A stretch of DNA of 64,000 nucleotides from Klebsiella quasivariicola (GTDB lineage: Bacteria > Pseudomonadota > Gammaproteobacteria > Enterobacterales > Enterobacteriaceae): assembly GCF_002269255.1 (NCBI RefSeq), contig NZ_CP022823.1, positions 3,100,001 through 3,164,000 on the forward strand. The letters run 5' to 3'. Position numbers and translations under genes: made by a program. Positions 1 through 8,290 of the stretch are shown piece after piece. Positions within the stretch are counted from its first letter, which is position 1. The number at the start of each line of letters is the position of its first letter. The notes under the pieces were generated by a model. The model saw nothing but the letters and a program-made list of their open reading frames with translations. It did not search any database and had not been told where the DNA came from.

Positions 1-507
1 CGCCATGGCGGTAGCGCCAAGCAGGCCGATCGTCGCCGTGGTGAGGGCCAGAATCAGCGACGCCGCCGCCTCCGGCAGCATAAAGAGCCAGACCGTCTGC
101 AGGGGCGTGGCGCCCATGGCATCCGCGGCCTCCAGGATCCCCTCATCCACCTCCAGCAGCGAGCTCTCCACCAGCCGGGCAATATAGGGAGCGACAAAGA
201 CGATCAGCGGCACGATGGCTCCCGCCGTGCCGATCGTGGTGCCCACCAGCAGTCTGGTAAAGGGCAGGATCACAATCAGCAAAATGATAAACGGCAGCGA
301 GCGCAGCACGTTAATCAGCGGATTCAGCGCCTGATGCACCACCGGATGGGCTACAATGCCGCCGGGACGGCAAATCACCAGCACAATTCCCAGCGGTACG
401 CCAAGCAGCGCGCCAAAACCCAGTGAAACGGCGACCATAATCAGAGTGTCATGCAGCGCCAGCAGAAACTGATCGCCGGTGATAGCGGTATCTATAAGAT
501 CAAACAT
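1..507 (-). CDS. MetI-like ABC transporter permease, partial (C-terminus off the left edge)
   Basis: Inner-membrane permease of a methionine-type (MetNIQ/NLPA) importer. Translation from the ATG at 507 begins MFDLIDTAITGDQ and continues as hydrophobic helices. The EAA-type loop that contacts the ATPase is visible as the segment with EAADAMGATPLQT. About 169 residues are present, against roughly 217 in a full MetI, so the end lies beyond base 1. Its start overlaps the stop of the upstream ATPase gene by 8 bp, which indicates translational coupling in a binding protein - ATPase - permease operon. The substrate cannot be read from the sequence: methionine or a related sulfur compound is a family-level inference. 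Confidence 0.9.
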   Translation of the reverse strand, partial: MFDLIDTAITGDQFLLALHDTLIMVAVSLGFGALLGVPLGIVLVICRPGGIVAHPVVHQALNPLINVLRSLPFIILLIVILPFTRLLVGTTIGTAGAIVPLIVFVAPYIARLVESSLLEVDEGILEAADAMGATPLQTVWLFMLPEAAASLILALTTATIGLLGATAMA

Positions 508-1525
508 GGATGATTTTCACTCCTGCATCAGCAAGATGGGTGATGGCGCGTTCGGTTTCGTCAGGCTCGCCGAGGAGTTGCACAATCATAAATCCCAGAA
601 TCCGGCCCTGAACTTCGGACATACTGGCGAACAGGATATTGACCTCGACCGCATATTCGCGGATCAGGTGATTAATGATCGGCTGCTGCGCCGTCGCGCC
701 GATAAATTCGAGGCGTAAAGCCCGGGCGCCGTTATCGCGCTGCAGGAGCGACGCCACCCGTTGCGGCAGGCGGTCGTGCACCACCGACTGAACAAAACTG
801 GCGGTGACCGGGTGCTGCGGCTGGGCAAAGAGGTCGAAAACCGTTCCCTGTTCAACGATACGGCCCGCCTGCATCACCGCCACCTTGTGACAGATTTTCT
901 GGATCACCGACATTTCATGGGTGATCAGTACGATGGTGATGCCATAGCGGCGATTTATCTCCTGCAGCAGAAGTAAGATCTGCACCGTGGTGTGGGGATC
1001 GAGCGCCGAGGTAGCTTCATCGCACAGCAGCACCGACGGGTTAGTGGCCAGCGCCCGGGCAATACCGACACGCTGCTTTTGCCCTCCTGACAGCTCATTG
1101 GGGTAGCTGTGCATTTTGTCGCTCAGATCGACAAACGCCAGCAGCTCCGCCACCCGCGCCTGAATATAGGCCTTGTCACGCCCCTGCAAAATAAGCGGGA
1201 TGGCGATGTTATGGAAAACGGTTTTCGAATTCAGCAGATTAAAATTCTGAAAGATCATGCCGATATCTTTTTTGATCGCCTGCAGACGCTGGCCGTTGCA
1301 GGCCTGTAACGACTCGCCGTTCAGCAGCACGTCGCCCTCGCCCGGCGTTTCCAGACGATTAATCAGCCGCAATAAGGTGCTTTTTCCTGCGCCGCTGTAA
1401 CCAATAATGCCGAAAATATCGCCCCGCTCAATGCTGAGATTAATATCCTGTAAGGCCAGTACCGGATGCCCTTTCCTGGAAAAGGATTTACTGACGTGGC
1501 GAAATTCAATCATCGCGTTATTCAT
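500..1525 (-). CDS. MetN-like ABC transporter ATP-binding protein
   Basis: Cytoplasmic ATPase of the importer, 341 residues, the usual MetN length. Walker A is GYSGAGKST near residue 42, the ABC signature is LSGGQKQR near 145, and Walker B with the catalytic Glu is VLLCDEATSALD near 165. After residue 265 there is a C-terminal ACT-like NIL domain, which in MetN binds methionine and inhibits transport, so trans-inhibition by substrate is plausible. The ATG at 1525 forms an ATGA overlap with the stop of the upstream binding-protein gene, which supports this start; an internal ATG at 1513 is the alternative. It is probably a paralogue of the housekeeping metN, because its neighbour is an aminotransferase gene rather than the usual gmhB context. 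Confidence 0.93.
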   Translation of the reverse strand: MNNAMIEFRHVSKSFSRKGHPVLALQDINLSIERGDIFGIIGYSGAGKSTLLRLINRLETPGEGDVLLNGESLQACNGQRLQAIKKDIGMIFQNFNLLNSKTVFHNIAIPLILQGRDKAYIQARVAELLAFVDLSDKMHSYPNELSGGQKQRVGIARALATNPSVLLCDEATSALDPHTTVQILLLLQEINRRYGITIVLITHEMSVIQKICHKVAVMQAGRIVEQGTVFDLFAQPQHPVTASFVQSVVHDRLPQRVASLLQRDNGARALRLEFIGATAQQPIINHLIREYAVEVNILFASMSEVQGRILGFMIVQLLGEPDETERAITHLADAGVKIIHV

Positions 1526-2328
1526 TTTAAATAATCAGGCAGCAGGTAACCATCATACTGCGGATGGCTAAGAATATATTTTTTGAAATCGGCAGAGTGA
1601 TAGCCGGCAATAATATCTTTGGCAAACTGCGCGTTTTGGTTTTTACCGGCGACGGTCACGACATTAATAAAATGGCTGGTGGCGGTCTCCAGCTTTAATG
1701 CCGAGGTGAGCGACATGCCGCTGGATACGGCGAAATTGCCCTGAATCAGGCCATAGTCGACGTCCGGCAGCGCGCGAACCTGCTGGGCATTATCCATCTC
1801 TTTGAGAACAATTTTGTAGGGATTATCCACGATGTTACGCTGCGAAAAAGTGGCCGGATCGCTGTCTGGTTTGATTTTCACCCAGCCCAGACTCTCCAGC
1901 ACCAGTACCGCGCGATACTCATTCGACGGCTGGTTTGGTACCGACACGACGGTGCCTGCCGCCGGGGTACCCAGGGTGGTTAGTTTCCCACCATACAGCC
2001 CCATCGGCGGCGTCGGTACCTGCACAATGCCCACGTTATCAATCCCCAGTCGCTCATTAATCGCTTTCAGGTATACCGGATGCTGCATGATATTTGCTTC
2101 GATAGCGCCGCGGGCCACCGCGTCATTGATCTGAATACCATCGCTGAAATCTTTATATTCGATTTTATACCCCTTACTCAATAAATAGGGCGCGACGCCT
2201 TTTTCAAATTGTTCTTTATACGGTCCGGGGTTAAAGCCGACGCGAATAAGATGATCGTCGGCGGCGGCGTAAAAAGAGCTAGCGGACAACAGGATGAATG
2301 TTATCCCGAACGCAACTGATTTGTTCAT
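1522..2328 (-). CDS. MetQ/NlpA-family periplasmic substrate-binding protein
   Basis: Solute-binding component of the importer, 268 residues. The N-terminus is a signal peptide (Lys-3, a hydrophobic core to about residue 17, then an AAADD cleavage region). No cysteine lies in a lipobox position, so unlike E. coli MetQ this protein looks secreted and soluble, not lipid-anchored. The mature part carries the family pattern RVGFNPGPYKEQFE and later the PNQPSNEYRAVLVLESLGW segment. It is the first gene of the operon, and its stop overlaps the ATPase start by 4 bp. A divergent aminotransferase gene shares the 220-bp upstream region. Methionine or another sulfur amino acid is the family-level guess for the ligand. 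Confidence 0.9.
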   Translation of the reverse strand: MNKSVAFGITFILLSASSFYAAADDHLIRVGFNPGPYKEQFEKGVAPYLLSKGYKIEYKDFSDGIQINDAVARGAIEANIMQHPVYLKAINERLGIDNVGIVQVPTPPMGLYGGKLTTLGTPAAGTVVSVPNQPSNEYRAVLVLESLGWVKIKPDSDPATFSQRNIVDNPYKIVLKEMDNAQQVRALPDVDYGLIQGNFAVSSGMSLTSALKLETATSHFINVVTVAGKNQNAQFAKDIIAGYHSADFKKYILSHPQYDGYLLPDYLK

Positions 2329-2548
2329 AAGGTATTTTCCCCGAAGGTTGGCGATAATGAGCGATTAAATCACAGCCGACTGTGGGTTGTAAGCCAGAAC
2401 GCCGGTTTTCCTTTTGCCTATTCTTCATAACCTTTTATCATGCTGGCATATCCTGAAAACAATAATGCTTTGCAAATTTTGTTATTTAGCTCGCGGCAAT
2501 AAATCCTTTAAAGATGGCGGATTATTTACGATCTGAGCCGGAAATTTT
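2329..2548. promoter_or_regulatory. Divergent intergenic region, importer / aminotransferase
   Basis: This AT-rich 220-bp spacer must carry promoters for both divergent units. I searched it by eye for tandem MetJ-type AGACGTCT boxes and found none, so MetJ control of this MetNIQ paralogue is not supported by sequence. No convincing -35/-10 pair could be singled out. Confidence 0.35.
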
Positions 2549-3724
2549 ATGCCTGATTTTACTGCTTCACCGCTGGTGGACGCCCTGGAAGAGAATTTAT
2601 TCAGTGTTCTGGAAAAACTGGCCGCCGAGGTCAACACCGAGACACTGCCGCTGATCGATCTCTCCAGCGGTAGCCCGGATCAGCCTACCCCGCCCGAAGT
2701 GATTGATGCATTGCAAAGCGCTATCCAGCGTCGTGAAAACCATGGCTATCCGTCGTTCTGGGGCAAGCCGCAGGTCCGCGAGGCGATCGCCCAGTTCTAT
2801 CGCCGGCAGTATGATGTGGAACTCGATCCACATAGCGAAGTCGCCGTGTTTCAGGGTTCCCATATCGGCATTGGCGGCATCCCGCGGGCGCTGCTCAGCC
2901 CCGGGCAATACCTCATCTCCACCGATCCGTGCTATCCGATTTACCGCTCGGCGGCGCTGCAGTCTCAGGCGGCGTTTTTTGGCCTGCCGCTGAGGGCGGA
3001 GAATCAGTTCCTGCCGGATTTTGACGACCTTCCTCAGGAAGTGGCGGACAAAGCAGGCCTTGTGGTGCTCAACTACCCGCATAACCCGACCGGCGCCCTC
3101 GCCACGCCGGCGCTGTTCGCCAGCGCCCTGCAGTTTGCCCGTCGTCACCATGTGCCGATCCTGCACGATTTCGCCTATGCGGCCATCGGCAGCACGGCTG
3201 GCGACGCGCCGCTAAGCCTCTTCTCCCAGCCCGACGCGAAAGCGTGGGGAGTGGAAACTTATACCTTTTCCAAGACCTTTAACATGGCCGGCTGGCGCTT
3301 CGGCTTCGCGGTCGGCAACGCCTCGATTATCCGCGCGTTCAAAAAGCTGCATACCCATAGCTACAGCACGGTGTTTGGCGCAATCCAGGATGCGGCGATC
3401 GCCGCGCTGAACCTGCCGGCGGAGCGCATTGCGCAGCTGACGGCGGTCTATCATCAGCGCCGGACGTGGGTTTTGCGTCGACTGGCCGCGCTGCGCTGGC
3501 CGGCTCGTGCCGCCCAAGGCACGTTCTTTCTCTGGCTGGGCGTGCCGCCAGGATACAGCTCACAGCAGTTTGCCCAGCTGCTGTTGCAGGACGCGCATAT
3601 TCTGGTGGCGCCGGGCAGCGGTTTTGGCGAAGGAGGAGAAGGGTTTATTCGCATTAGCCTGACCGCAGGGGACGACGCGCTGAGCAACGCGCTGGACCGT
3701 CTTGCCCGGCTGGCGCTGTTTTAG
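2549..3724 (+). CDS. PLP-dependent class I/II aminotransferase
   Basis: Fold-type I aminotransferase of 391 residues. The Schiff-base lysine is in TYTFSKTFNMAGWR near residue 240. The PLP-contacting NYPHNPTGA motif is near 172, and the phosphate/carboxylate-binding Arg is in FIRISLT near the C-terminus. The start ATG is preceded by a weak purine stretch (GAGCCGGAAA). The gene is divergent from the MetNIQ-type importer, which suggests joint use in uptake and transamination of an imported amino acid, but this is inference from neighbourhood. The nearest familiar groups are the LL-diaminopimelate/alanine-type aminotransferases. The amino-acid specificity is not readable. Confidence 0.9.
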   Translation: MPDFTASPLVDALEENLFSVLEKLAAEVNTETLPLIDLSSGSPDQPTPPEVIDALQSAIQRRENHGYPSFWGKPQVREAIAQFYRRQYDVELDPHSEVAVFQGSHIGIGGIPRALLSPGQYLISTDPCYPIYRSAALQSQAAFFGLPLRAENQFLPDFDDLPQEVADKAGLVVLNYPHNPTGALATPALFASALQFARRHHVPILHDFAYAAIGSTAGDAPLSLFSQPDAKAWGVETYTFSKTFNMAGWRFGFAVGNASIIRAFKKLHTHSYSTVFGAIQDAAIAALNLPAERIAQLTAVYHQRRTWVLRRLAALRWPARAAQGTFFLWLGVPPGYSSQQFAQLLLQDAHILVAPGSGFGEGGEGFIRISLTAGDDALSNALDRLARLALF

Positions 3725-3770
3725 TCCGCCGCCGGGAAGAAGCCAAAAACGCAACTCTGGCCGCCGGGCC

Positions 3771-4805
3771 TTACTCTGCTGACGGGTCAATCACCGACAG
3801 TACGATTTTGCCCTCAAGATGGCCCTGCGCTGCCCGCTCGTGCGCCCTGCGCGCCTGTGCAAGCGGGAAAACGCTGTCAACAGCGACCCGAATGGCGCCA
3901 GCATCCAGTAGATCCGCAAGTTGAGCGAGCTGCGCGCCGCTGGAGCGCACCTGGGTAGTCGAAACGGTCACGCCGCGCTGCCGTGCCTCTTCCGCCCCGG
4001 CAAAGCCGAGCGGGAAGATCGGGTACAGCACGCCGCCGCGCCGCAGGGTACGCAGAAAACGGCCGCTGTCCGGCCCGCCCGGCGCATCGATAACCAGATC
4101 CAGGTCACGCACCGTCTCCTCGACCGCTGTGGTCGTATAGTCGATAAAAGCATCGGCGCCGATCTGACGCAAAAAGGCTTCATGACTGCCGGCAGCGACG
4201 GCAATCACCTCGGCGCCCTGCCACTTCGCCAGCTGCACGGCGAAATGACCGACGCCCCCTGCCGCGCCGTTGACCAGGACGCGTTTACCCGCCAGCGGCA
4301 CCGGCCGGTGCGGCTCCGGCTGCAGCGGATTCGCCACCTCATGCCCGGGATCGATCATGAACTGCCAGGCGGTCAGGAGCGACATCGGCACGGCCGCAGC
4401 CTGCTGATGGCTTAACATCCGCGGTTTGCGGGCCAGGTCGCTCACCGGTACGCTAACGTACTCGGCGTAAGCGCGGCTGCCCCCTGCCGCCCCTTCGGGA
4501 AATCGCGCCATGGCATACACGTCGTCGCCGAGCGCCACCTCCCGGACGTCGTCTGCCCGCGCTACCACCACGCCGGAGAGATCCGTTCCGAGGATCAAGG
4601 GAAAGTGGACCTCGGGCCGCCACTCCGGGGGCAGCTGTTGATAGCCATCGCGCAGATAGCTGTCCGGAGGGTTCACGCCCACCGCGTGCACCTGCACCAG
4701 TACCTCACCAGCCTGCAGCGCCGGCAGTGGCGCATCCTCATAGCTCAGGACTTCCGGGCCGCCAAAGGCGTGCTGTTGAACGGCCTTCATCATCTGCGTC
4801 GACAT
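3771..4805 (-). CDS. NADP-dependent MDR-family oxidoreductase (quinone reductase / zinc-independent ADH-like)
   Basis: Medium-chain dehydrogenase/reductase of 344 residues. The N-terminal GroES-like part contains VHAVGVNPPDSYLRDG and LGTDLSGVV. The Rossmann motif is VNGAAGGVGHFAVQLAK near 176. No structural-zinc cysteine cluster is visible, so it belongs with quinone-oxidoreductase-like enoyl reductases and not with the zinc alcohol dehydrogenases. The ATG at 4805 has a GAGGAGA ribosome-binding site 5 bases upstream. The promoter is excellent and sits over a palindromic operator (4841-4884) shared with the divergent TetR gene, so repression by that regulator and induction by an electrophilic or quinone-like compound is likely. 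The substrate is unknown. Confidence 0.9.
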   Translation of the reverse strand: MSTQMMKAVQQHAFGGPEVLSYEDAPLPALQAGEVLVQVHAVGVNPPDSYLRDGYQQLPPEWRPEVHFPLILGTDLSGVVVARADDVREVALGDDVYAMARFPEGAAGGSRAYAEYVSVPVSDLARKPRMLSHQQAAAVPMSLLTAWQFMIDPGHEVANPLQPEPHRPVPLAGKRVLVNGAAGGVGHFAVQLAKWQGAEVIAVAAGSHEAFLRQIGADAFIDYTTTAVEETVRDLDLVIDAPGGPDSGRFLRTLRRGGVLYPIFPLGFAGAEEARQRGVTVSTTQVRSSGAQLAQLADLLDAGAIRVAVDSVFPLAQARRAHERAAQGHLEGKIVLSVIDPSAE

Positions 4806-4840
4806 CGCTTTCTCCTCATATGGAAATGCGTTATATTTAA

Positions 4841-4876
4841 CGGAGCACTGTTCCGAATATATGGAGCAGTGCTCCG
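4841..4876. promoter_or_regulatory. Tandem palindromic operators for the divergent TetR regulator
   Basis: There are two 15-bp palindromes. The first, 4841-4855 (CGGAGCACTGTTCCG), is imperfect. The second, 4862-4876 (TGGAGCAGTGCTCCG), has perfect GGAGCA/TGCTCC arms. Their centres are 21 bp apart, two helical turns, so two dimers would sit on the same face. The outer arms CGGAGCACTG and CAGTGCTCCG form a perfect 10-bp inverted repeat. One site fills the -35/-10 spacer and the other covers the start region of the oxidoreductase promoter, a classic arrangement for repression. Confidence 0.75.
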
Positions 4877-4884
4877 ATTGTCAA
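4856..4884 (-). promoter_or_regulatory. Sigma-70 promoter of the MDR oxidoreductase gene
   Basis: On the minus strand, TTGACA (4884-4879) is followed after exactly 17 bases by TATATT (4861-4856), a near-consensus sigma-70 promoter. The expected transcription start is near 4849, giving a leader of about 44 nt to the ATG at 4805. The spacer is almost entirely filled by an operator palindrome. Confidence 0.75.
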
Positions 4885-4893
4885 GGAACGCCA

Positions 4894-5442
4894 ATGAGAG
4901 CTGATGCCAGAAAAAATTATGACCTGTTAATCGACGTGGCCCGCGAGGTTTTTGTGGAGCAAGGCGCCGAAGCGTCGCTACGCGATATTGCCCGCCGGGC
5001 GGGCGTCGGAATGGGAACCCTTTACCGCCACTTTCCCAACCGCGACAGCCTGCTGGAAGCCCTGCTTCGCAGCCGCTTTGCGGCGCTAACCGCCCGGGCT
5101 GAGTCGCTTCTGCTCGCCGCCGATCCTGGCGCGGCCCTGCTGGAGTGGCTGGCCGAGAGCGTGGCGTTTACCCATCAGCATCGCGGGATCATCGCTCCGC
5201 TGATGAGCGCCATCGACGATCCTGAGTCCGCCCTGCACAGCGCCTGCGTGACTCTGCGCGCCGCCGGCACGTCGCTGCTGACCCGCGCGCAGCAGACCGG
5301 GCAGGCACGGCCAGATCTCAGTGGAGACGAACTGTTCGATCTGATTGCCGCACTTGCCTGGCTACGGGAGCAGCCGTCCCATGCCCCGCGCGCCGAGCGG
5401 ATTTTCGCGGTGCTGGCCGACGCGATCCTGACTGCCGGCTAG
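4894..5442 (+). CDS. TetR/AcrR-family transcriptional regulator
   Basis: DNA-binding repressor of 182 residues from the ATG at 4894. The N-terminal helix-turn-helix covers about residues 12-55, with REVFVEQGAEASLRDIARRAGVGMGTLYRHFPNRDSLL being typical of TetR (quoted in parts: ASLRDIARRAGV, GMGTLYRHFPNRDSL). The start at 4894 has AAGGA six bases upstream. An in-frame ATG at 4861 lies inside the operator palindrome and lacks a ribosome-binding site, so I reject it. The C-terminal ligand domain is alanine/leucine-rich and gives no ligand clue. It is divergent from the MDR oxidoreductase, and the operators between them suggest it represses both that gene and itself. Confidence 0.9.
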   Translation: MRADARKNYDLLIDVAREVFVEQGAEASLRDIARRAGVGMGTLYRHFPNRDSLLEALLRSRFAALTARAESLLLAADPGAALLEWLAESVAFTHQHRGIIAPLMSAIDDPESALHSACVTLRAAGTSLLTRAQQTGQARPDLSGDELFDLIAALAWLREQPSHAPRAERIFAVLADAILTAG

Positions 5443-5449
5443 CGGCGGT

Positions 5450-5486
5450 CGGTCACCGGCGAGACAGCACGCCTGGCGGGTGACCG
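5450..5486. terminator. Possible bidirectional terminator hairpin
   Basis: CGGTCACC (5450-5457) pairs perfectly with GGTGACCG (5479-5486) across a 21-base loop that contains further GC pairing. It lies between the convergent TetR and NmrA-like genes. No strong T-tract follows on either strand, so the termination role is tentative. Confidence 0.4.
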
Positions 5487-5499
5487 GAACCTCCGTTTG

Positions 5500-6414
5500 T
5501 TAACGATCAAACGCCCAGCTGGCCGCGCTGGTCAGCGCTCGCTCGAAGGCAGGACGGCCGGGGCCGGCCAGCCAGCCGGCGAAGGTGTACAGCTGCGGGT
5601 GCAGCCGGCGCATGGCGTCGAGGTCGGCATGCCCGGCCAGCCGCCCGTCGTCCACCAGCCCGGTCAGCTTATGCAGAAAAGGACTGGCGGCCAGCACCTC
5701 GTCGGAAAATCGCGAATAGGGGATCGGCCGTCCCGCCTGCGCGGAAAATAACGCCTCGAGCTGACGACCGGTCACGCTGTCGCTGGCGATCTCGAACGTC
5801 TTGCCGGCAAACCGTGCCGGCGCGGCAAAAACCGCGGCGACCAGGTGGCCGATATCCTCCACCGCCAGCACCTGCATCCTCCCCTCCGGCAGCATAAAAA
5901 AGTGAAAATGCCCTTCATCAAGACCAAAACCGGGCATCACCAGCAGCTCCATAAAGGTGGCGGGCCGCACGATGGTCGACGCCAGCGGCAGGCCGCGGAT
6001 ATGCCGTTCAATCGCCGCTTTGGTGTCATAATGCGCTACGCCGGTCGGCGTATCGCCCGCCGCACTACCGGAGCTGTACACCAGATGCTTCACCCCGCAC
6101 TCGACGGCGAGATCGGCGATGGTTATCCCGTAGCGTACCTCCTGCTCATCGGTCACCGTCCCTCCCGGCGAACTGGGCTGGACGCTGAAGACGCCGTCGA
6201 CCCCGGCCATCGCCGACCGCATTGCCGCCCGGTCTTCAAAGGTACCCTCCACCAGCTCGGCTCCCCGCGCCGCCAGCGCGACCGCCCCGACGGAGAAAGG
6301 ATCCCTGACCAGCGCCCGCACCTGCCAGCCGCGGTGCAGCAGCGCCCGCGCCACCGAGCCGCCCTGCTGACCGGTGGCGCCAAAAACCAACACGCTTTGC
6401 GCATTATTCATCAC
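5500..6414 (-). CDS. NmrA/HSCARG-family NAD(P)-binding protein
   Basis: Atypical short-chain dehydrogenase of 304 residues. The N-terminal dinucleotide-binding motif is VFGATGQQGGSVARAL at residues 9-24. The lineage-specific phrases ALVRDP, FSVQPSS and HLVYSSGSAA follow. Members of the family act as NAD(P)H redox sensors or quinone/isoflavone-type reductases; which applies here is not evident. The ATG at 6414 overlaps the stop of the upstream metallo-beta-lactamase-fold gene (ATGA), so the two form a translationally coupled operon, probably controlled by the divergent LysR gene. Confidence 0.88.
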   Translation of the reverse strand: MMNNAQSVLVFGATGQQGGSVARALLHRGWQVRALVRDPFSVGAVALAARGAELVEGTFEDRAAMRSAMAGVDGVFSVQPSSPGGTVTDEQEVRYGITIADLAVECGVKHLVYSSGSAAGDTPTGVAHYDTKAAIERHIRGLPLASTIVRPATFMELLVMPGFGLDEGHFHFFMLPEGRMQVLAVEDIGHLVAAVFAAPARFAGKTFEIASDSVTGRQLEALFSAQAGRPIPYSRFSDEVLAASPFLHKLTGLVDDGRLAGHADLDAMRRLHPQLYTFAGWLAGPGRPAFERALTSAASWAFDR

Positions 6415-7271
6415 TCTTCCCCTTTATCTGCAGCCTGTTGCCCGGCCTCTCGCCAGCGATATTCACCTTGCTTATCCTCCTCCAGCCAGCCGCAGGAAGG
6501 CCCGGCAAAATGCCCGGTGAACCATTGAGCATGATGGCTTGTCCCCCACGCCATCATCTCCCGTCGCGAGGCTTCCGCCAGCCGGGGATCGCCGCAGAAC
6601 GCCGAATTCCACTGCGGGTGGGCAAACTGGAGCGGGGAATGCAGAAGATCGCCGGAGAAACAGGCGTAGTCATCCCCGGAGGCGAGGATCAGCGCGGCGT
6701 GGTCGGGACTGTGGCCGGGCGTGGGCACAAAGGCGATCCGCCCGCCGACCCGCGGCCGGGCCGCCACATCGACGGTTTCCAGCTGGCCGGCTTCGATCAC
6801 CGGCAGCAGGCTGTCGAGCCACAGCGCCCGGTAGCGTTCGCTGTTTTTCACCCGCGTCAGCTCTTTTGCCGAGCACAGATAGCGCGCATTCGGGAACAGC
6901 GGCACCCAGCGATCGTCCTGCCACACGGTATTCCATCCAACATGGTCGGTATGCAGGTGGGTCAGTAGCACCAGGGTCACGTCCTCCGGGTTCACTCCCG
7001 CGGCGCGAAGATTCTCCAGATACGGCGTGTTAAGTTGATGATAGAGCGGATTACCGCCGCGCTCCCGACCGTTGCCGGTGGCCGTATCAATAACAATCAG
7101 ATCGTGGGGGGTCTGCACCACCCAGCTGTGGATCGACAGCGCAATCGGCTGAATGACGGCGTCCGCCTCCGCTACCGGGAACGCCTCTGGATAGAGCGCC
7201 GCCGGCTGCAGGGTAATCTCGCGCTCCGGCACTTTGAAAATCAGGCTATCGCCTGTCTGGTACGTTTGCAT
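6411..7271 (-). CDS. Metallo-beta-lactamase-fold hydrolase
   Basis: Predicted di-zinc hydrolase of 286 residues. The metal-binding motif THLHTDHVGWN fits HxHxDH. Further ligands are the His in FVPTPGHSPDH and the Asp in CFSGDLLHSP, plus a late His in WFTGHFAGP. The reading frame stays open to 7706, but the start is placed at the ATG at 7271 because it has GGAGGGA just upstream and the protein up to that point is non-family, compositionally odd sequence. It resembles the AttM/lactonase and quorum-quenching-like branch, but the substrate is not readable. It is first in a two-gene operon with the NmrA-like gene and divergent from a LysR regulator. Confidence 0.9.
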   Translation of the reverse strand: MQTYQTGDSLIFKVPEREITLQPAALYPEAFPVAEADAVIQPIALSIHSWVVQTPHDLIVIDTATGNGRERGGNPLYHQLNTPYLENLRAAGVNPEDVTLVLLTHLHTDHVGWNTVWQDDRWVPLFPNARYLCSAKELTRVKNSERYRALWLDSLLPVIEAGQLETVDVAARPRVGGRIAFVPTPGHSPDHAALILASGDDYACFSGDLLHSPLQFAHPQWNSAFCGDPRLAEASRREMMAWGTSHHAQWFTGHFAGPSCGWLEEDKQGEYRWREAGQQAADKGEE

Positions 7272-7361
7272 CACTCCCTCCGCGCGTATTGCGCTGGTTG
7301 ATTTATCGGGGTGATATTCACTATGCTGCCAGGATAACCCACATTCAAATTGATTATCATA

Positions 7362-8285
7362 ATGAAGAAAATCATTGAAAATGATTTTAGTCGTATCGAT
7401 CTGAATCTGTTGACGGTCTTGATGGTGCTGTACCGCGAAGGGAGCGTCACTCGCTGCGCAGAGGCACTGCATCTTGGCCAGCCGGCCATCAGCGGGGCGC
7501 TGAAACGGCTGCGCGAGATGTTTGACGACCCGTTGTTCGTGCGCAGCGCCAGGGGCATGCTGCCGACGCCGCGGGCGCAAGCGCTGATGACCGACCTGCA
7601 GCCGCTGATGGAAAAGCTGCATTCGGCGATGTTTGGCGCCGGAGAGTTCGTCCCGGCGCGCGCGCAGCAGCTTTTTCGTATCGGCCTCAGCGACTGGAGC
7701 GAACACTGGCTGATGCCCCCGCTGTTACCCGGGCTGATGCAGGAGGCGCCCGGGGTTTCGTTGCAGACGATAGCCGCCGACCCCTTCCAGGTACGCCAGC
7801 TGCTGGAGGAGGATCGCATTGATGTCGCAGTGTCTCTCAACAAACAGAGCCGCGGGGAGATCGTCAGCGAGCCGGTGATGACCATGGGGGTCACCACCCT
7901 GTGGTCGCCGCAGCAGATCCCCTGTCGCGGCCCGCTGTCGGTGGGCGACTTTGTCGCCTGGGAACATGTGATGGTGGCCTATCGCGAAACCGGCCACGGT
8001 GAAATTGACCGCCAGCTCGCCAGCCAGGGGCTGGCGCGGCGCGTGCGCTTTGCCACGCAGAATTTCTCCACCTTTCCCCTGCTGCTGACCACCCTGCCGC
8101 TGTTCGCCACCGTCCCGCAGGGGCTGGCGCAGCGCTGGCAGGCGCAGTACGCGCTGCGCGCAGAGGCTCCGCCAGTGGCATATCCGCAATTTACCTTGTG
8201 TATTCTGCGTCACAAACGGCGGGCGCAGGATCCGGCGCTGAACTGGCTGGTGGCGAGACTGAAACAGGCCATGCGCGGCGAGTAA
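7362..8285 (+). CDS. LysR-family transcriptional regulator
   Basis: LysR-type regulator of 307 residues. The N-terminal winged helix is clear: FSRIDLNLLTVLMVLYREGS, then AEALHLGQPAISGALKRL and the LFVRSARGMLPT wing. The C-terminal periplasmic-binding-protein-like effector domain follows. The ATG at 7362 is preferred over an upstream TTG at 7350 because no translation signal precedes the TTG. It is divergent from the metallo-hydrolase/NmrA operon across 90 bp, which is the standard LysR arrangement, so that operon is its likely target. The N-terminal style (NLLTVLMVLYREGSVTRCAE) is that of the NodD/LeuO-like subgroup. Confidence 0.9.
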   Translation: MKKIIENDFSRIDLNLLTVLMVLYREGSVTRCAEALHLGQPAISGALKRLREMFDDPLFVRSARGMLPTPRAQALMTDLQPLMEKLHSAMFGAGEFVPARAQQLFRIGLSDWSEHWLMPPLLPGLMQEAPGVSLQTIAADPFQVRQLLEEDRIDVAVSLNKQSRGEIVSEPVMTMGVTTLWSPQQIPCRGPLSVGDFVAWEHVMVAYRETGHGEIDRQLASQGLARRVRFATQNFSTFPLLLTTLPLFATVPQGLAQRWQAQYALRAEAPPVAYPQFTLCILRHKRRAQDPALNWLVARLKQAMRGE

Positions 8286-8290
8286 CGGGG

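Noticed and set aside
2329..2548. MetJ operators upstream of the MetNIQ-type importer.
   Set aside because: No tandem AGACGTCT-like boxes are visible.
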